A DNA stretch of 42,443 nt, taken from contig CADAGC010000004.1 in assembly GCA_902787365.1 (NCBI GenBank), positions 15,506-57,948 on the forward strand. The letters run 5' to 3'. Position numbers and translations under genes: made by a program. Positions 32,761 to 41,297 of the stretch are shown in pieces. The stretch's first letter is position 1. Each line of letters opens with the position of its first letter. The notes under the pieces are model-generated. The model did not search any database. It had not been told where the DNA came from and saw only the letters and a list, made by a program, of their open reading frames with translations. Origin of the DNA: an uncultured Ruminococcus sp. GTDB taxonomy: Bacteria; Bacillota; Clostridia; Oscillospirales; Ruminococcaceae.

Positions 32761-33798
32761 TTATATTTTTTTACTCCAAGCCATTGAAACTGCTAATGAT
32801 AATAAGATGCTTTTTATAAATATTATTCCTACAAGTAACCACAGGCTTACAGATGCCGAATACATCTTTCCAAGCTGCATTCCGCTTATATAATAAACAG
32901 CTCTCTCACTTTCAACTCCTGTCGAAATGATCTGAGGCGTTATCCCGATAATAAACCCCGTAATGATTGCAAAGGTGATATTTTTAAAAAGCACTGCGAT
33001 AAGGCAGAAAAGGCAGGAATACATTGCCCATATCAGAGCTTTTAACAGAGTATATTTAAGATAATATACTATCAGAGAAGTATCCCCGAAACCGTCAGTC
33101 AGCAGGATATTCCCGACAGGCATATCGCTGTATTCAAGTCCATTCCGGTATACAAACACACCGAGCATGACCGCACTCATCAGACAGGACAACACAAATA
33201 TCGCAGCCCAAACCGCCGCAAGCTTTGATAGCGCAAGCTGAGTTTTTCCTCGCTTTGATGTGATTATCTGTTTAAAGCTCCCCGACGAATACTCGGCATC
33301 AAAAGCAGGAACAGCAATACACAAAAGCGCTATCAGCATCACATAGTCAAAGCCGTTATCCTCGAAAAAGTCATTCCAGGCGGTATCACAAAAGATCTGC
33401 TTATCAAAATCAGTACAGCCGTCAAGTGCTTCGCATTTGCTGCAAAGATAACGCACCGTGCTTTCCTCTGCCTTTGCTTTGCCATGCTGCTCGGTGTAGG
33501 CTGAATATTCATCAAGGGTGATCTCTCCTGCCGTGTACCTTTGCTGCATTTCATCATAGGCACCTATTAGCTCGTCTATTTCGGCAAGGCGGCTGTTAAG
33601 ATACTCTGCCTTTTCAGCTGTCAGCTCACCTTCAAGCTGCGCGGTGTAGCTTTTATAGACTTCATCAGAATAGGGGTGCTCATGCACCGACGGCAGAATA
33701 CACAGCACCGCCCTTACAGCGACCGCAAGCAGAATGACAAGCGGCAGGCGGTTTATTTTTACAAGCTTTTTAAACTCCGTGAAAAATATCCTAAGCAT
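32761..33798 (-). CDS. ABC-2-type transporter permease, subunit 2
   Basis: 345 residues. An N-terminal helix (about 18-36) is followed by an extracytoplasmic loop of about 110 residues with a helical, charged segment, then about five further helices (from residue 150). It has the sequence EYSSGSFKQIITSKRGKTQLALSKL, the cytoplasmic motif common to lantibiotic/bacitracin-type ABC-2 permeases. It overlaps the ATPase gene by 8 bp. With the permease at 34660 and the ATPase it forms a heteromeric exporter. Confidence 0.8.
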   Translation of the reverse strand: MLRIFFTEFKKLVKINRLPLVILLAVAVRAVLCILPSVHEHPYSDEVYKSYTAQLEGELTAEKAEYLNSRLAEIDELIGAYDEMQQRYTAGEITLDEYSAYTEQHGKAKAEESTVRYLCSKCEALDGCTDFDKQIFCDTAWNDFFEDNGFDYVMLIALLCIAVPAFDAEYSSGSFKQIITSKRGKTQLALSKLAAVWAAIFVLSCLMSAVMLGVFVYRNGLEYSDMPVGNILLTDGFGDTSLIVYYLKYTLLKALIWAMYSCLFCLIAVLFKNITFAIITGFIIGITPQIISTGVESERAVYYISGMQLGKMYSASVSLWLLVGIIFIKSILLSLAVSMAWSKKI

Positions 33799-34660
33799 TT
33801 TCCGTCACTTCACCAAAATAGTTCATGTAAACATCTTCAAGCCCGGCCTTTGCAGGGCTTGCGTTTTTGTCGGGCATTTCGTCCGACACCGTATGCACAA
33901 AAACACCGCCCTCACGCTTTATGATATTGGCGCAGCTATGTGTCAGCAGATAGCTTTCCGCCTGCTTCTCGGTCATTGGGATATCCCATACCTTGCCCTC
34001 TATTTTCGCGCACAGCTCGTCTGGGCTGCCCTTGTCTATCAGTCGCCCGTTCTTTAGCAGCAAACAGTCATCGCTGATGCTCTCGACATCTGAAACGATA
34101 TGAGTTGCAAGAATGACTATCTTGCCAAAACCCACCTGCGAGATAACATTGCGAAAGCGCATTCTCTCCTTTGGGTCAAGACCTGCCGTGGGCTCGTCAA
34201 GGATAAGTATTTTCGGGTCATTCAGTAGTGCAAGCGCAATACCGAGCCGCCTTTTCATTCCTCCGCTGTAACCGCCGACCTTGCGCTTTTTATCCTCCTG
34301 CAAATTCACAAGTGTCAGCAGCTCGTCTATGCGCTTTTTGCTGTCTTTCACATCACGCAAAGCAGCATAGTATTCAAGCGTTTCGACTGCCGAAAAGCTC
34401 TTGTAAAAGCCAAGATCCTGCGGCATAAAGCCAAGTATCTCCCTAAAATCAGCACCCATTTTGTCGGTGTCAGTTCCATCTATCATCACGCTGCCCGAGG
34501 TCTGTTTGAGCAGACCTGCAAGTATATTCATAAGCGTCGATTTGCCTGCACCGTTAGGACCGAGCAGAGCATGAACGCCTTCGTTCAGCGTCACCGAAAA
34601 ATCTGTAAGCGCCTGCTTTGACTTATAGCTTTTGCACACGTTTTTGAATTCAAGCTCCAT
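33791..34660 (-). CDS. ABC transporter ATPase (BcrA/LanF-like)
   Basis: 289 residues. Walker A is GPNGAGKST (34-42), the Q-loop FMPQDLGFY, the signature YSGGMKRR (131-138) and Walker B/D-loop ILILDEPTAGLD (151-162). A C-terminal extension of about 80 residues is normal for drug- and bacteriocin-type ABC-2 ATPases. The start at 34660 has AAGGAGG 10 bp upstream and overlaps the permease stop by one base (TAATG). It belongs to the accessory cassette. Confidence 0.92.
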   Translation of the reverse strand: MELEFKNVCKSYKSKQALTDFSVTLNEGVHALLGPNGAGKSTLMNILAGLLKQTSGSVMIDGTDTDKMGADFREILGFMPQDLGFYKSFSAVETLEYYAALRDVKDSKKRIDELLTLVNLQEDKKRKVGGYSGGMKRRLGIALALLNDPKILILDEPTAGLDPKERMRFRNVISQVGFGKIVILATHIVSDVESISDDCLLLKNGRLIDKGSPDELCAKIEGKVWDIPMTEKQAESYLLTHSCANIIKREGGVFVHTVSDEMPDKNASPAKAGLEDVYMNYFGEVTENA

Positions 34661-35859
34661 TATGACGCCCTCCTTATTCTTCCGCTTTGGATATAGCCAA
34701 TTACTGCGCAGGCTGCCGATATGATGACCGCCAAAGCAATACAGAACACTATCCTGCTGCAAGGAAAACCGAACAGCGAAAAGCAGTCAAAACCTTTGAG
34801 GTATTCTCTTATGTTGAGCAAACTCTGCGGCAGGATAATACGCAGCTTATCATAAATGGGGATAAGTGCTGATTTGCTCTTTTCGCTTTTGTCAATAGCA
34901 ACATAAAGTGCCATATTTGCCGCAAGACCGCTTGCCGAAATGATGATAGATATGATGTTCACGATAAGCGGACGCTTAATAAAGACGGCGATTAACGCTG
35001 TTGCAGAGATAACAGCCGTATAGCAGATAAGCCTTACAAAATACTTTATCACATAAAACTCCGCTATGCTGAGAATGTAGGGGCAGTATTCAAACTCGGC
35101 TATCTGCTGCAAGGGCAGGCTGAAATTCTTTGCCCCGTAAGCATACATTCCAAAGCCTATCTCAAACACCGCCTGAACAAGCAGAACAACTGCCGCAATG
35201 CTGATGATTGCAAGATACTTTTTTAAAAATAAATCCTGCACCGTGCGTTTGCTTGTGTTTACAAGACAGTATGCGGAGGTGGTGTATTCAAGTGTGAAAA
35301 GCCGCACTGTCATCATAACGCAGAAAGCAATCATTACATACTCCCACATTGAATAATTGAAAGACGAATAATAGCCTGAGCTGTTCATTCCGGTGTTCTC
35401 AAATTCAAGCTCAATCCTGCGGTTATACTGCGATATTGCTTTCTTGTTCGCTCTGATAAGATATTTGTCGGGGCTTTCCTTTTGCTGCTCGGTAACGTTC
35501 TGATAGATCATTCCCTTTACAAGCTCTTTTCTGTCACTCTCAAAGCCTGTGGTCACATATTGCAGCTTGTCGGCTGCAAACATTATACCGCCGACATCGT
35601 TTATAGCGTTGTCGCTGTATATAGGTTTAGCCTCACCGTTTGCGAAGATATTGTTTATCTCCTCATAAAGCTCGCCGTAGGTCTTGTTATCTGCCTGCGC
35701 TTTTGCTATAATGTTTTCATAAGATTGAAAAGTTTTGCGGTTTTCCTCTATTCCGCCCCAGACTTCACGCACGGGAAGATATATCATATATGCAAGCGTC
35801 AGCGCAAGCATAATAAGCAACAGCTTTGAGGAGAAAAGCTTTTTGTATTCGTATTTCAC
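34660..35859 (-). CDS. ABC-2-type transporter permease, subunit 1
   Basis: 399 residues, GTG start with GAGGTGA 8 bp upstream. An N-terminal helix (about 11-28) is followed by an extracytoplasmic region of about 140 residues and about five further helices (from about residue 168). The cytoplasmic motif TLEYTTSAYCLVNTSKRTVQDLFLKKYLA follows the first core helix, as in the sister permease. The two permeases are dissimilar in sequence but have the same plan. It lies 13 bp after the lipoprotein gene. Confidence 0.8.
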   Translation of the reverse strand: MKYEYKKLFSSKLLLIMLALTLAYMIYLPVREVWGGIEENRKTFQSYENIIAKAQADNKTYGELYEEINNIFANGEAKPIYSDNAINDVGGIMFAADKLQYVTTGFESDRKELVKGMIYQNVTEQQKESPDKYLIRANKKAISQYNRRIELEFENTGMNSSGYYSSFNYSMWEYVMIAFCVMMTVRLFTLEYTTSAYCLVNTSKRTVQDLFLKKYLAIISIAAVVLLVQAVFEIGFGMYAYGAKNFSLPLQQIAEFEYCPYILSIAEFYVIKYFVRLICYTAVISATALIAVFIKRPLIVNIISIIISASGLAANMALYVAIDKSEKSKSALIPIYDKLRIILPQSLLNIREYLKGFDCFSLFGFPCSRIVFCIALAVIISAACAVIGYIQSGRIRRAS

Positions 35860-35872
35860 TTAATGGCTCACC

Positions 35873-36934
35873 TCATTCTTTAGCAACTCTGGTTTTGTTA
35901 GTGCTTGAACCATTATAGCCATATGATGTGTTGTTTTTTATATTATCTAAAGCATTCGGAATATAATAAGGTACGGCAACAGCTTGTAATATGTGCAATC
36001 CTTTTGATTTTAGAAAAGTTGAAGGGATAGCATATTCAAATGTCTTATCACAGGCTTTTAATTCACTTGTAAAAGGGGTGTGGACTATAATTGTTTTGTT
36101 ACCTTTAAAGACAGGTATTATTTCTCCGTCGATAATGATAAATAAGCTATAATATATTCCCAATGGTTCTTGCTCATCATTGACCTGATCGCAGTTGAAT
36201 TTAATGTACATATTATCATTTTCTTTTAGGATAAAGTCCTCATAAAACTGAAAATGAGTGTCTTTATCGTTTTCAAATGACGATTTATCAAAATCAAAAC
36301 AGCCTTTGCTTACAGCCGACGGTGTCACAAGATAATTATTCTCATCAACAGCGTCAGGAATAATGTCAAGTGAATTTGAGCTTGTGTTGACAAACGTATA
36401 TGTACAGATTCCGGTATATAAGCCGAGTTTAAGTTCCGGGACATGATCGGGCAAGGCAGAAATTACTACTGTTACAAATCTCATATCCTTTTTTCCGTTA
36501 AAGCTGATTATATGAGAATATCCCTCACTTTCATCATATTCATTAGTTTCTTTGAATTCACCCCCGTCGAGTGAAAACGGCAATAATTCATTATCGCATA
36601 TAAGCCAAACCCTTACTGGCAGCTTATCTGATTGTATACTGCTGTCCGGTGACACTGTAGTCTCAAGTACAATACTGACTAACTCGTCACCTATTTCATA
36701 TTTGAATCCCAATGGTTCTCCCGTACTGTTATCATCATTTAATTTACATAAATTCATAGCAGCAAAAAAGTCAAATGATTCATTATCAGATTCATTATTA
36801 TCAGAAGCTGATGTCAATATTTCCGACTCTTTGCTCTCTGAACTATTATCCGATGTGGCATTATTTGTACATCCACATAGTATTACACTTATTATCAGAA
36901 ACAGATGTATCAGCATTATTCTTTTATTCATCAT
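35873..36934 (-). CDS. lipoprotein of unknown function in the cassette
   Basis: 353 residues. The signal ends in lipobox ILCGC, followed by a Ser/Asn/Glu linker and a beta-rich body in two halves, each opening with an E-P-L-G-(F/I)-(K/Y)-Y motif. The repeat suggests two copies of one domain. The ATG at 36934 was chosen because GAGG lies 8 bp upstream. The base composition is clearly more AT-rich than the genes left of 31 kb. No family recognised. It starts 8 bp after the propeller-like lipoprotein gene. Confidence 0.65.
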   Translation of the reverse strand: MMNKRIMLIHLFLIISVILCGCTNNATSDNSSESKESEILTSASDNNESDNESFDFFAAMNLCKLNDDNSTGEPLGFKYEIGDELVSIVLETTVSPDSSIQSDKLPVRVWLICDNELLPFSLDGGEFKETNEYDESEGYSHIISFNGKKDMRFVTVVISALPDHVPELKLGLYTGICTYTFVNTSSNSLDIIPDAVDENNYLVTPSAVSKGCFDFDKSSFENDKDTHFQFYEDFILKENDNMYIKFNCDQVNDEQEPLGIYYSLFIIIDGEIIPVFKGNKTIIVHTPFTSELKACDKTFEYAIPSTFLKSKGLHILQAVAVPYYIPNALDNIKNNTSYGYNGSSTNKTRVAKE

Positions 36935-36942
36935 TCTAATCC

Positions 36943-38112
36943 TCAATATGATAGTATTTCTTCCCTGCCGTTTTCGGGCTGATACCAGATACCAAGACTT
37001 GTTGCTCTGACCTCGTTCGTTTCCTTATCTATCCTGAAAAGTGCATTGTAGCATTTATCGCCCGTGCTTTTGGTGTAGTCAAGCAGGTATATAAACCTTG
37101 ATGACGGGCAGGAGATAAGCTGCACTGTGCCGAAGTCACTTGTGACATATTGCTCGTTATTTTCGTAGGTAAGCTCAAGGCTTATCTTCTCCGCATTTTC
37201 GCCTGATAAGTCACAGCTATACAGCCCGTCAGTCGTCAGATAGTAAATACGTTTATCGGTCACATACATAGAAAGCTCGGTATCTGTGACCAACTTTTTC
37301 TCATTGCTCCCATCGGGATCACTTTTAAAAACAGAGTTCTTGCCCTCGTCGGTTTTTATGTAGTAAAGGCTATCATTACAAGCCTGAATGCGCCATACCT
37401 TGTCGGCAAGCTTTTTAAGCTCACCGCTTTTCATATCATAGCTGATAAGTTCTAAATTCTCGTTTGTTATATAGAACATATCATCGCTTACATCGGCGTT
37501 CCATATAGGGCTTTCGGATATAACTACGGGCTCACAGGTCTGCTTCATTGTGGAGATATCGACGGTGTAGAAATATGTCATTCCCGTAACATATAATGTT
37601 TCCCCATGGATGAAAAAACCGCAGCCTGTTTTAGCGTCGGGCTCAAATTCGGCCTCCTTGTCGGTGTAAAATGTGTTTTCAAAGACTGTTTTTTCCTCTC
37701 CTGCCGTCTTGAAAAACAGCTTTCCGGGAGAAAAATAATTTGTGTAATACATTCCGTCCTTTGTAAAAATAGGGTTGTTTATCGGCATATATTCCTTGCA
37801 GGTGTCAATTGCCGTGTCATCGTGAGGACACCCGGGTATATCGCAGAATGAACTTATTATGCCAGTGTTAAGGTCAATAAGCTTTTTTCTGTCCTGCTCA
37901 AAAACGGCAAACTGATTTGATGAAACAGAATATCCCGAGTGCAGAAAGACCTTCGCTTTATCATCAATTTCAATTGTGTCAGCATTCTCCGAGGTAATTG
38001 CTGTTTGATATTCCTCTTCAACATCTTTATAATCGATGTACTGTTCTGTGTTTTTAGATGAGCACGAACTTAAAAATATGGTTGTTATGATTACTATTGC
38101 TATTTTTTTCAT
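36943..38112 (-). CDS. beta-propeller-like lipoprotein
   Basis: 389 residues with lipobox LSSC. The body has repeated strand patterns (YYTNYF, LYVTGMTYFYTVDISTMKQ, MFYITNENLELISYDMKSGELKKL, DSLYYIKTD, RIYYLTTDGLYSCDLSGENAEKI), like the DUF5050-type propellers. Near residue 90 it has CDIPGCPHD...C, a Cys-rich signature that occurs in clostridial extracellular lipoproteins of this kind. A ligand or partner binding role at the cell surface is likely. Ribosome site GGGGATATCAA precedes the ATG. Confidence 0.7.
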   Translation of the reverse strand: MKKIAIVIITTIFLSSCSSKNTEQYIDYKDVEEEYQTAITSENADTIEIDDKAKVFLHSGYSVSSNQFAVFEQDRKKLIDLNTGIISSFCDIPGCPHDDTAIDTCKEYMPINNPIFTKDGMYYTNYFSPGKLFFKTAGEEKTVFENTFYTDKEAEFEPDAKTGCGFFIHGETLYVTGMTYFYTVDISTMKQTCEPVVISESPIWNADVSDDMFYITNENLELISYDMKSGELKKLADKVWRIQACNDSLYYIKTDEGKNSVFKSDPDGSNEKKLVTDTELSMYVTDKRIYYLTTDGLYSCDLSGENAEKISLELTYENNEQYVTSDFGTVQLISCPSSRFIYLLDYTKSTGDKCYNALFRIDKETNEVRATSLGIWYQPENGREEILSY

Positions 38113-38290
38113 TTGATATCCCCTTTAGTACAAATATAAATGATTTTGAATCTCCCATTCGAAACGCTTTTTTAATCACCTTATACTTCAAAAGCACTTG
38201 ATAATTGGTCACAATATCAAAATGATTCAATTACCCAACTAATCCGCGGTAGATTAGAGAGGCTGCCATATCAATAACTTATAAAAGATT

Positions 38291-38343
38291 GCCACACAGT
38301 ACAATTGCAATGGAATTCATTTTAGCAAATTATACTATGTGGC
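38291..38343. repeat. 53-bp imperfect palindrome between lipoprotein and secreted-protein genes
   Basis: GCCACACAGTA (38291-38301) pairs with TACTATGTGGC (38333-38343) with one mismatch. Inside, AATGGAATTCATT is a further palindrome. Read on the minus strand it includes TAGTATAAT. It could terminate the secreted-protein transcript, act as an operator, or carry a promoter for the lipoprotein-ABC genes. The rest of the 38113-38383 gap shows no gene. Confidence 0.5.
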
Positions 38344-38383
38344 ATCTATCATTGCATCAATAAATTGACATAATTAATAAAGA

Positions 38384-38827
38384 TTAGCAATTGTAATTGC
38401 AACTCTGTGATGAAGTGCCATATACAGAGGATGATGTCTTAACAGTTGATGTTACATAATTATATTTTGTTGAATTGGTTGAAGAAATGTCCTTGTCATA
38501 GTGTTCACCGCTATTGGATCCACTAAAATAATCAGAAGTTGACGAATTGTGTGCATAGCCTGTAATCGTAAATTTAGTGGTAATAGTGTTGGAATTGTTA
38601 TATCCGGGTGTATATGCTCTTACTCCCCAATAATAAACATGAACACCACCGGATGGCTCATAAACATCTGTATAACCTCGAGCGGTTATTTTTATGCTCT
38701 GTGAACCATTTGTATATGCATAAGTGGGTGAGCCTTTATAAGTAAATGCACTCGCATTTATGCATAGAAAACTAGCTGCTGTCAGTAAAGACAATCCCAT
38801 TGAAATTATTCTCTTACTCTTTTTCAT
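38384..38827 (-). CDS. small secreted beta-rich protein, possible bacteriocin-like effector
   Basis: 147 residues. A Sec signal peptide (MKKSKR, hydrophobic core, ASA before FTYKG) would leave about 119 residues. The mature part is rich in Ser, Thr, Tyr, Asn and Gly with alternating strands, and ends in SQSCNYNC; the two C-terminal Cys are its only ones. AAGGAGGTC provides an excellent ribosome site. It does not match a bacteriocin family I know; lactococcin 972-type precursors share only the layout of secreted beta protein plus ABC transporter. Its promoter matches that of the divergent ECF sigma gene. Confidence 0.65.
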   Translation of the reverse strand: MKKSKRIISMGLSLLTAASFLCINASAFTYKGSPTYAYTNGSQSIKITARGYTDVYEPSGGVHVYYWGVRAYTPGYNNSNTITTKFTITGYAHNSSTSDYFSGSNSGEHYDKDISSTNSTKYNYVTSTVKTSSSVYGTSSQSCNYNC

Positions 38828-38912
38828 CAGTAAGACCTCCTTGAAAAATTTTATATTTTATGTGTTTGCAAAAGCAAAACACAATAATCAACCGATTAAT
38901 TGCTTTCATAAT

Positions 38913-38943
38913 TATTGACGTATCATATTTGAATAGTACTACA
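38913..38943 (-). promoter_or_regulatory. ECF-type promoter of the secreted-protein gene
   Basis: On the minus strand TGTAGTA (38937-38943), 15 bp, ACGTCAATA (38913-38921). Both boxes and the spacing are identical to those before the ECF sigma gene. The -10 part contains CGTC, a typical ECF -10 core. The leader would be about 80 nt. Confidence 0.7.
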
Positions 38944-38983
38944 TATTTCTTGATAATTTTATAAAAATAATTTATAATAAAAG

Positions 38984-39014
38984 TGTAGTAAAACTATATT
39001 ATTTTACGTCAATA
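38984..39014 (+). promoter_or_regulatory. ECF-type promoter of the sigma gene (autoregulation)
   Basis: TGTAGTA (38984-38990), 15 bp, ACGTCAATA (39006-39014), 18 bp before the GTG start. The exact copy in divergent orientation at 38913-38943 makes chance unlikely. Confidence 0.7.
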
Positions 39015-39031
39015 TAATAGGTGGTGATTCT

Positions 39032-39589
39032 GTGGATGATAATCAGATTATAGAATTATTCTTTCGTCGTGATGAACAAGCAATTTATGAAACTGAACGA
39101 AAATATATGGAAATGTGTTGTAAAATTGCTTTTAATATACTTAATAACAATGAAGACTGTAATGAAGCACTCAATGATACATGGTTGAAAGTCTGGAACA
39201 GCATTCCTCCTGAAAAGCCTAAAAATCTACCTGCATATCTTACTGTAATTGTTAGAAATGCATCGATAGATAAATATAGAAAAAATATGTCTATTAAGCA
39301 GTTGGATAATGATATGAAAGCAACAATCGAAGAAATATCAGACATTATTCCTGACACATTAAGCGTAGAAAAGCAATTAGAAAATAAAGAACTGATCAAT
39401 TGCATCAACGATTTCATTGAAACTCTATCCAAAAAACAGCGCATTATTTTTATAAGACGATACTATTATTTTTATAGTATACGGGATATTGCTGAGGAGT
39501 ATGGATGGTCGGTCAGTTACATAACAGTGAATCTTACACGTATTAAACGCAGATTAAAGAAACATATTGAAAAGGAGAATCTGATATGA
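39032..39589 (+). CDS. ECF-type RNA polymerase sigma factor of the accessory cassette
   Basis: 185 residues, GTG start with AGGTGGTG 5 bp upstream. Region 2 spans YMEMCCKIAFNILNNNEDCNEALNDTWLKVWNSIP. Region 4 spans IIFIRRYYYFYSIRDIAEEYGWSVSYITVNLTRIKRRLKKHI. It is more AT-rich than the ECF genes at 13.9 and 15.6 kb. The stop overlaps the next start (ATGA). Its own gene and the divergent secreted-protein gene carry the same promoter, so it probably drives both. Confidence 0.9.
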   Translation: MDDNQIIELFFRRDEQAIYETERKYMEMCCKIAFNILNNNEDCNEALNDTWLKVWNSIPPEKPKNLPAYLTVIVRNASIDKYRKNMSIKQLDNDMKATIEEISDIIPDTLSVEKQLENKELINCINDFIETLSKKQRIIFIRRYYYFYSIRDIAEEYGWSVSYITVNLTRIKRRLKKHIEKENLI

Positions 39590-40569
39590 TTTATAAAAAC
39601 GAGCTTGATTTTTTAGAGCTGTTATCTCAAATTGATGAGAAATATATATGCGAGATCCAAGAAGGTGAACAAAAAAGAAAGGTTAGGATCCCAAGGTTCT
39701 CTTTTGCATTAGCTGCCGCCATAACAATAATGGCGGTATTGAGTATTGGCGCTTCTGCTGCAATCAGATATTATATATCTCATAAAGATAATGTTAACCA
39801 CGAATATCATAACAATCAAGCTCTTATATCTGAACTTGATAAACGAGCAACAGAGCCGATAGTTTGTGAAAACAAACACATAAGAATGACAGTTGATTCA
39901 GTTATATCTGATGAGATCTATATCCGCTGCACAGCCACACTTGAGGGAATCGATAATAGCGGAAAGAGCTTTATTTCTGATAATCTTATACTTCCGGAAG
40001 AAGTCGATAAAATGACTGATTCTGAAATATCAAATTACTTTGAGAACAATGATCATGACTTTGACCAGTTTATTCCTTATATGATAGCATATTCGCAGTC
40101 GGGGGAAAGGCTGACGGGGTTCAACTCTACCTCTGACAATATGTTTGGCAAAAAGGGTGATGAAACAGAAGCAACATTTACCTTCGGAATCAACAAAAGA
40201 AATTTAGGTAATGATGAAAAAGTAAAGGTAGAATGCAATCAGCTCAAAACATATTTCCAGGAGCAAAATGCGGGGATATTTGAGGGCATGAGCTTTGAAC
40301 TGCCTTTGAAATCGAATTTTGACACGCTTGTCTTACAGAGCGAGAATGGCGATGAGATCTATCTGTCCGAGGTCTGCCTGTATGAAAACCGAAAGGCAGA
40401 GGAGAGCGAGGACTTTAACTTTTCGGTGTATTATAATAACGGAGAGAGCAAGACAGATATTTTGACAGGTTTTACAGAGGATAGTCTTTATAGACTTGGA
40501 GAGGTGAAGTATGTAAAATTCAACGGAAAGAGATATGATCCGGAAGAGCTTATAAAGTCAAGCAGATAA
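39586..40569 (+). CDS. membrane anti-sigma protein, DUF4179-like
   Basis: 327 residues: cytoplasmic N-terminus of about 35 residues, one transmembrane helix (about 40-62), and a beta-rich extracytoplasmic domain ending in VKYVKFNGKRYDPEE. The plan and the ending match the chromosomal anti-sigma at 14128. The ATGA overlap with the sigma gene shows coupling, as usual for sigma/anti-sigma pairs. The extracytoplasmic domain would be the sensor. GC content rises in the last third of the gene, which may mark a patchwork origin. Confidence 0.78.
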   Translation: MIYKNELDFLELLSQIDEKYICEIQEGEQKRKVRIPRFSFALAAAITIMAVLSIGASAAIRYYISHKDNVNHEYHNNQALISELDKRATEPIVCENKHIRMTVDSVISDEIYIRCTATLEGIDNSGKSFISDNLILPEEVDKMTDSEISNYFENNDHDFDQFIPYMIAYSQSGERLTGFNSTSDNMFGKKGDETEATFTFGINKRNLGNDEKVKVECNQLKTYFQEQNAGIFEGMSFELPLKSNFDTLVLQSENGDEIYLSEVCLYENRKAEESEDFNFSVYYNNGESKTDILTGFTEDSLYRLGEVKYVKFNGKRYDPEELIKSSR

Positions 40570-40601
40570 ATCATGGGCCTGTTGCACCCCGCAACAAGAA
40601 A

Positions 40602-40647
40602 AAGAGCCTGGCACATACCAAAGAGGTAGTGCCAAGCTCTTCTTTTT
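40602..40647. terminator. terminator of the ECF sigma/anti-sigma operon
   Basis: AAGAGC-TGGCAC-TACC pairs with GGTA-GTGCCA-GCTCTT, with single bulges, followed by CTTTTTG; A-rich sequence on the other side makes it bidirectional. Confidence 0.75.
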
Positions 40648-40974
40648 GTGGTATAATATAGTTGTAAAAACATTTAACTAACGAAAGAATTGTACCACAA
40701 AAATGAGAAATTGTCAAGTGCGGATGAATATGAATTTCGATGTATATATCGAGGAAAATTGAATTTTTTGATTAATATGATGAATTAGATTTAACAGCAA
40801 ACATTTCTGTAGCTTATGAGAGACTGTATATTTAATTGATTGAACTCGTTTTTATTGTCATATGATTGATACTACTTTGGTGTTGAATATTTCGCAAGAA
40901 AAACTATATCGAAAAATATACACTTGGATAGCTATTCTGTGCTGAAAATCATTTTTATTATCAAATGAATATTC
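40648..40974. other. AT-rich gap without a gene, 327 bp
   Basis: Contains GTGGTA (40649) and TACCAC (40693), which form a loose inverted repeat around a TATAAT. A short frame begins at about 40691 (LYHKNEKLSSADEYEF, stop soon after) that could be a remnant of a mobile-element gene. Nothing else is recognisable. Confidence 0.3.
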
Positions 40975-41258
40975 TATGGCGAAAGAAAAAGATGTCCGCC
41001 ACGAAAAGCACGTATTTACGCGCTTTTTTGTTGCCCTAATGCTGATATTTTTTTATACATAACCGAAGATGACATTTGCTGCTTTTGAGGGTAAAACAGG
41101 AGTTGAACTCTCACATATGGAGCTTATTGGAATTATCAGAGGGTTTATCGACTAAAGAATCACTGATTTTAGTGGTAGAATAATAAACAAACTTTTTCAG
41201 CCCGGATTTGGTGCTTTTCACGAAATGTGAGAACACTGAGTCCGGGCTTTTTTGTTGC
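40975..41258 (+). repeat. 284-bp module, right copy, upstream of the amidoligase gene
   Basis: Diverged direct copy of 31155-31437, almost the same length. It keeps the first terminator-like hairpin (with one mismatch, GCACG against CGCGC), the AGGAGTTGAACTCTCACA block, and the second hairpin (AGCCCGGA with TCCGGGCT) followed by T6. The second terminator lies 40 bp before the amidoligase start, so the module sits as leader or boundary of the next gene block. Confidence 0.75.
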
Positions 41259-41297
41259 AATAACCTGGATACATATTAAAAGGACGGAGGTGAAACA

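Noticed and set aside
38384-38827. Assignment of the secreted protein to the lactococcin 972 bacteriocin family
   Set aside because: Only the genomic layout is similar. The characteristic sequence pattern of that family is not visible and the protein ends in a Cys pair.
31155-41258. The two modules as attachment sites of a recently inserted element
   Set aside because: Att repeats would be identical and include the tRNA 3' end. These copies are clearly diverged and begin after the tRNA, so they are older homologous ends rather than fresh att sites.
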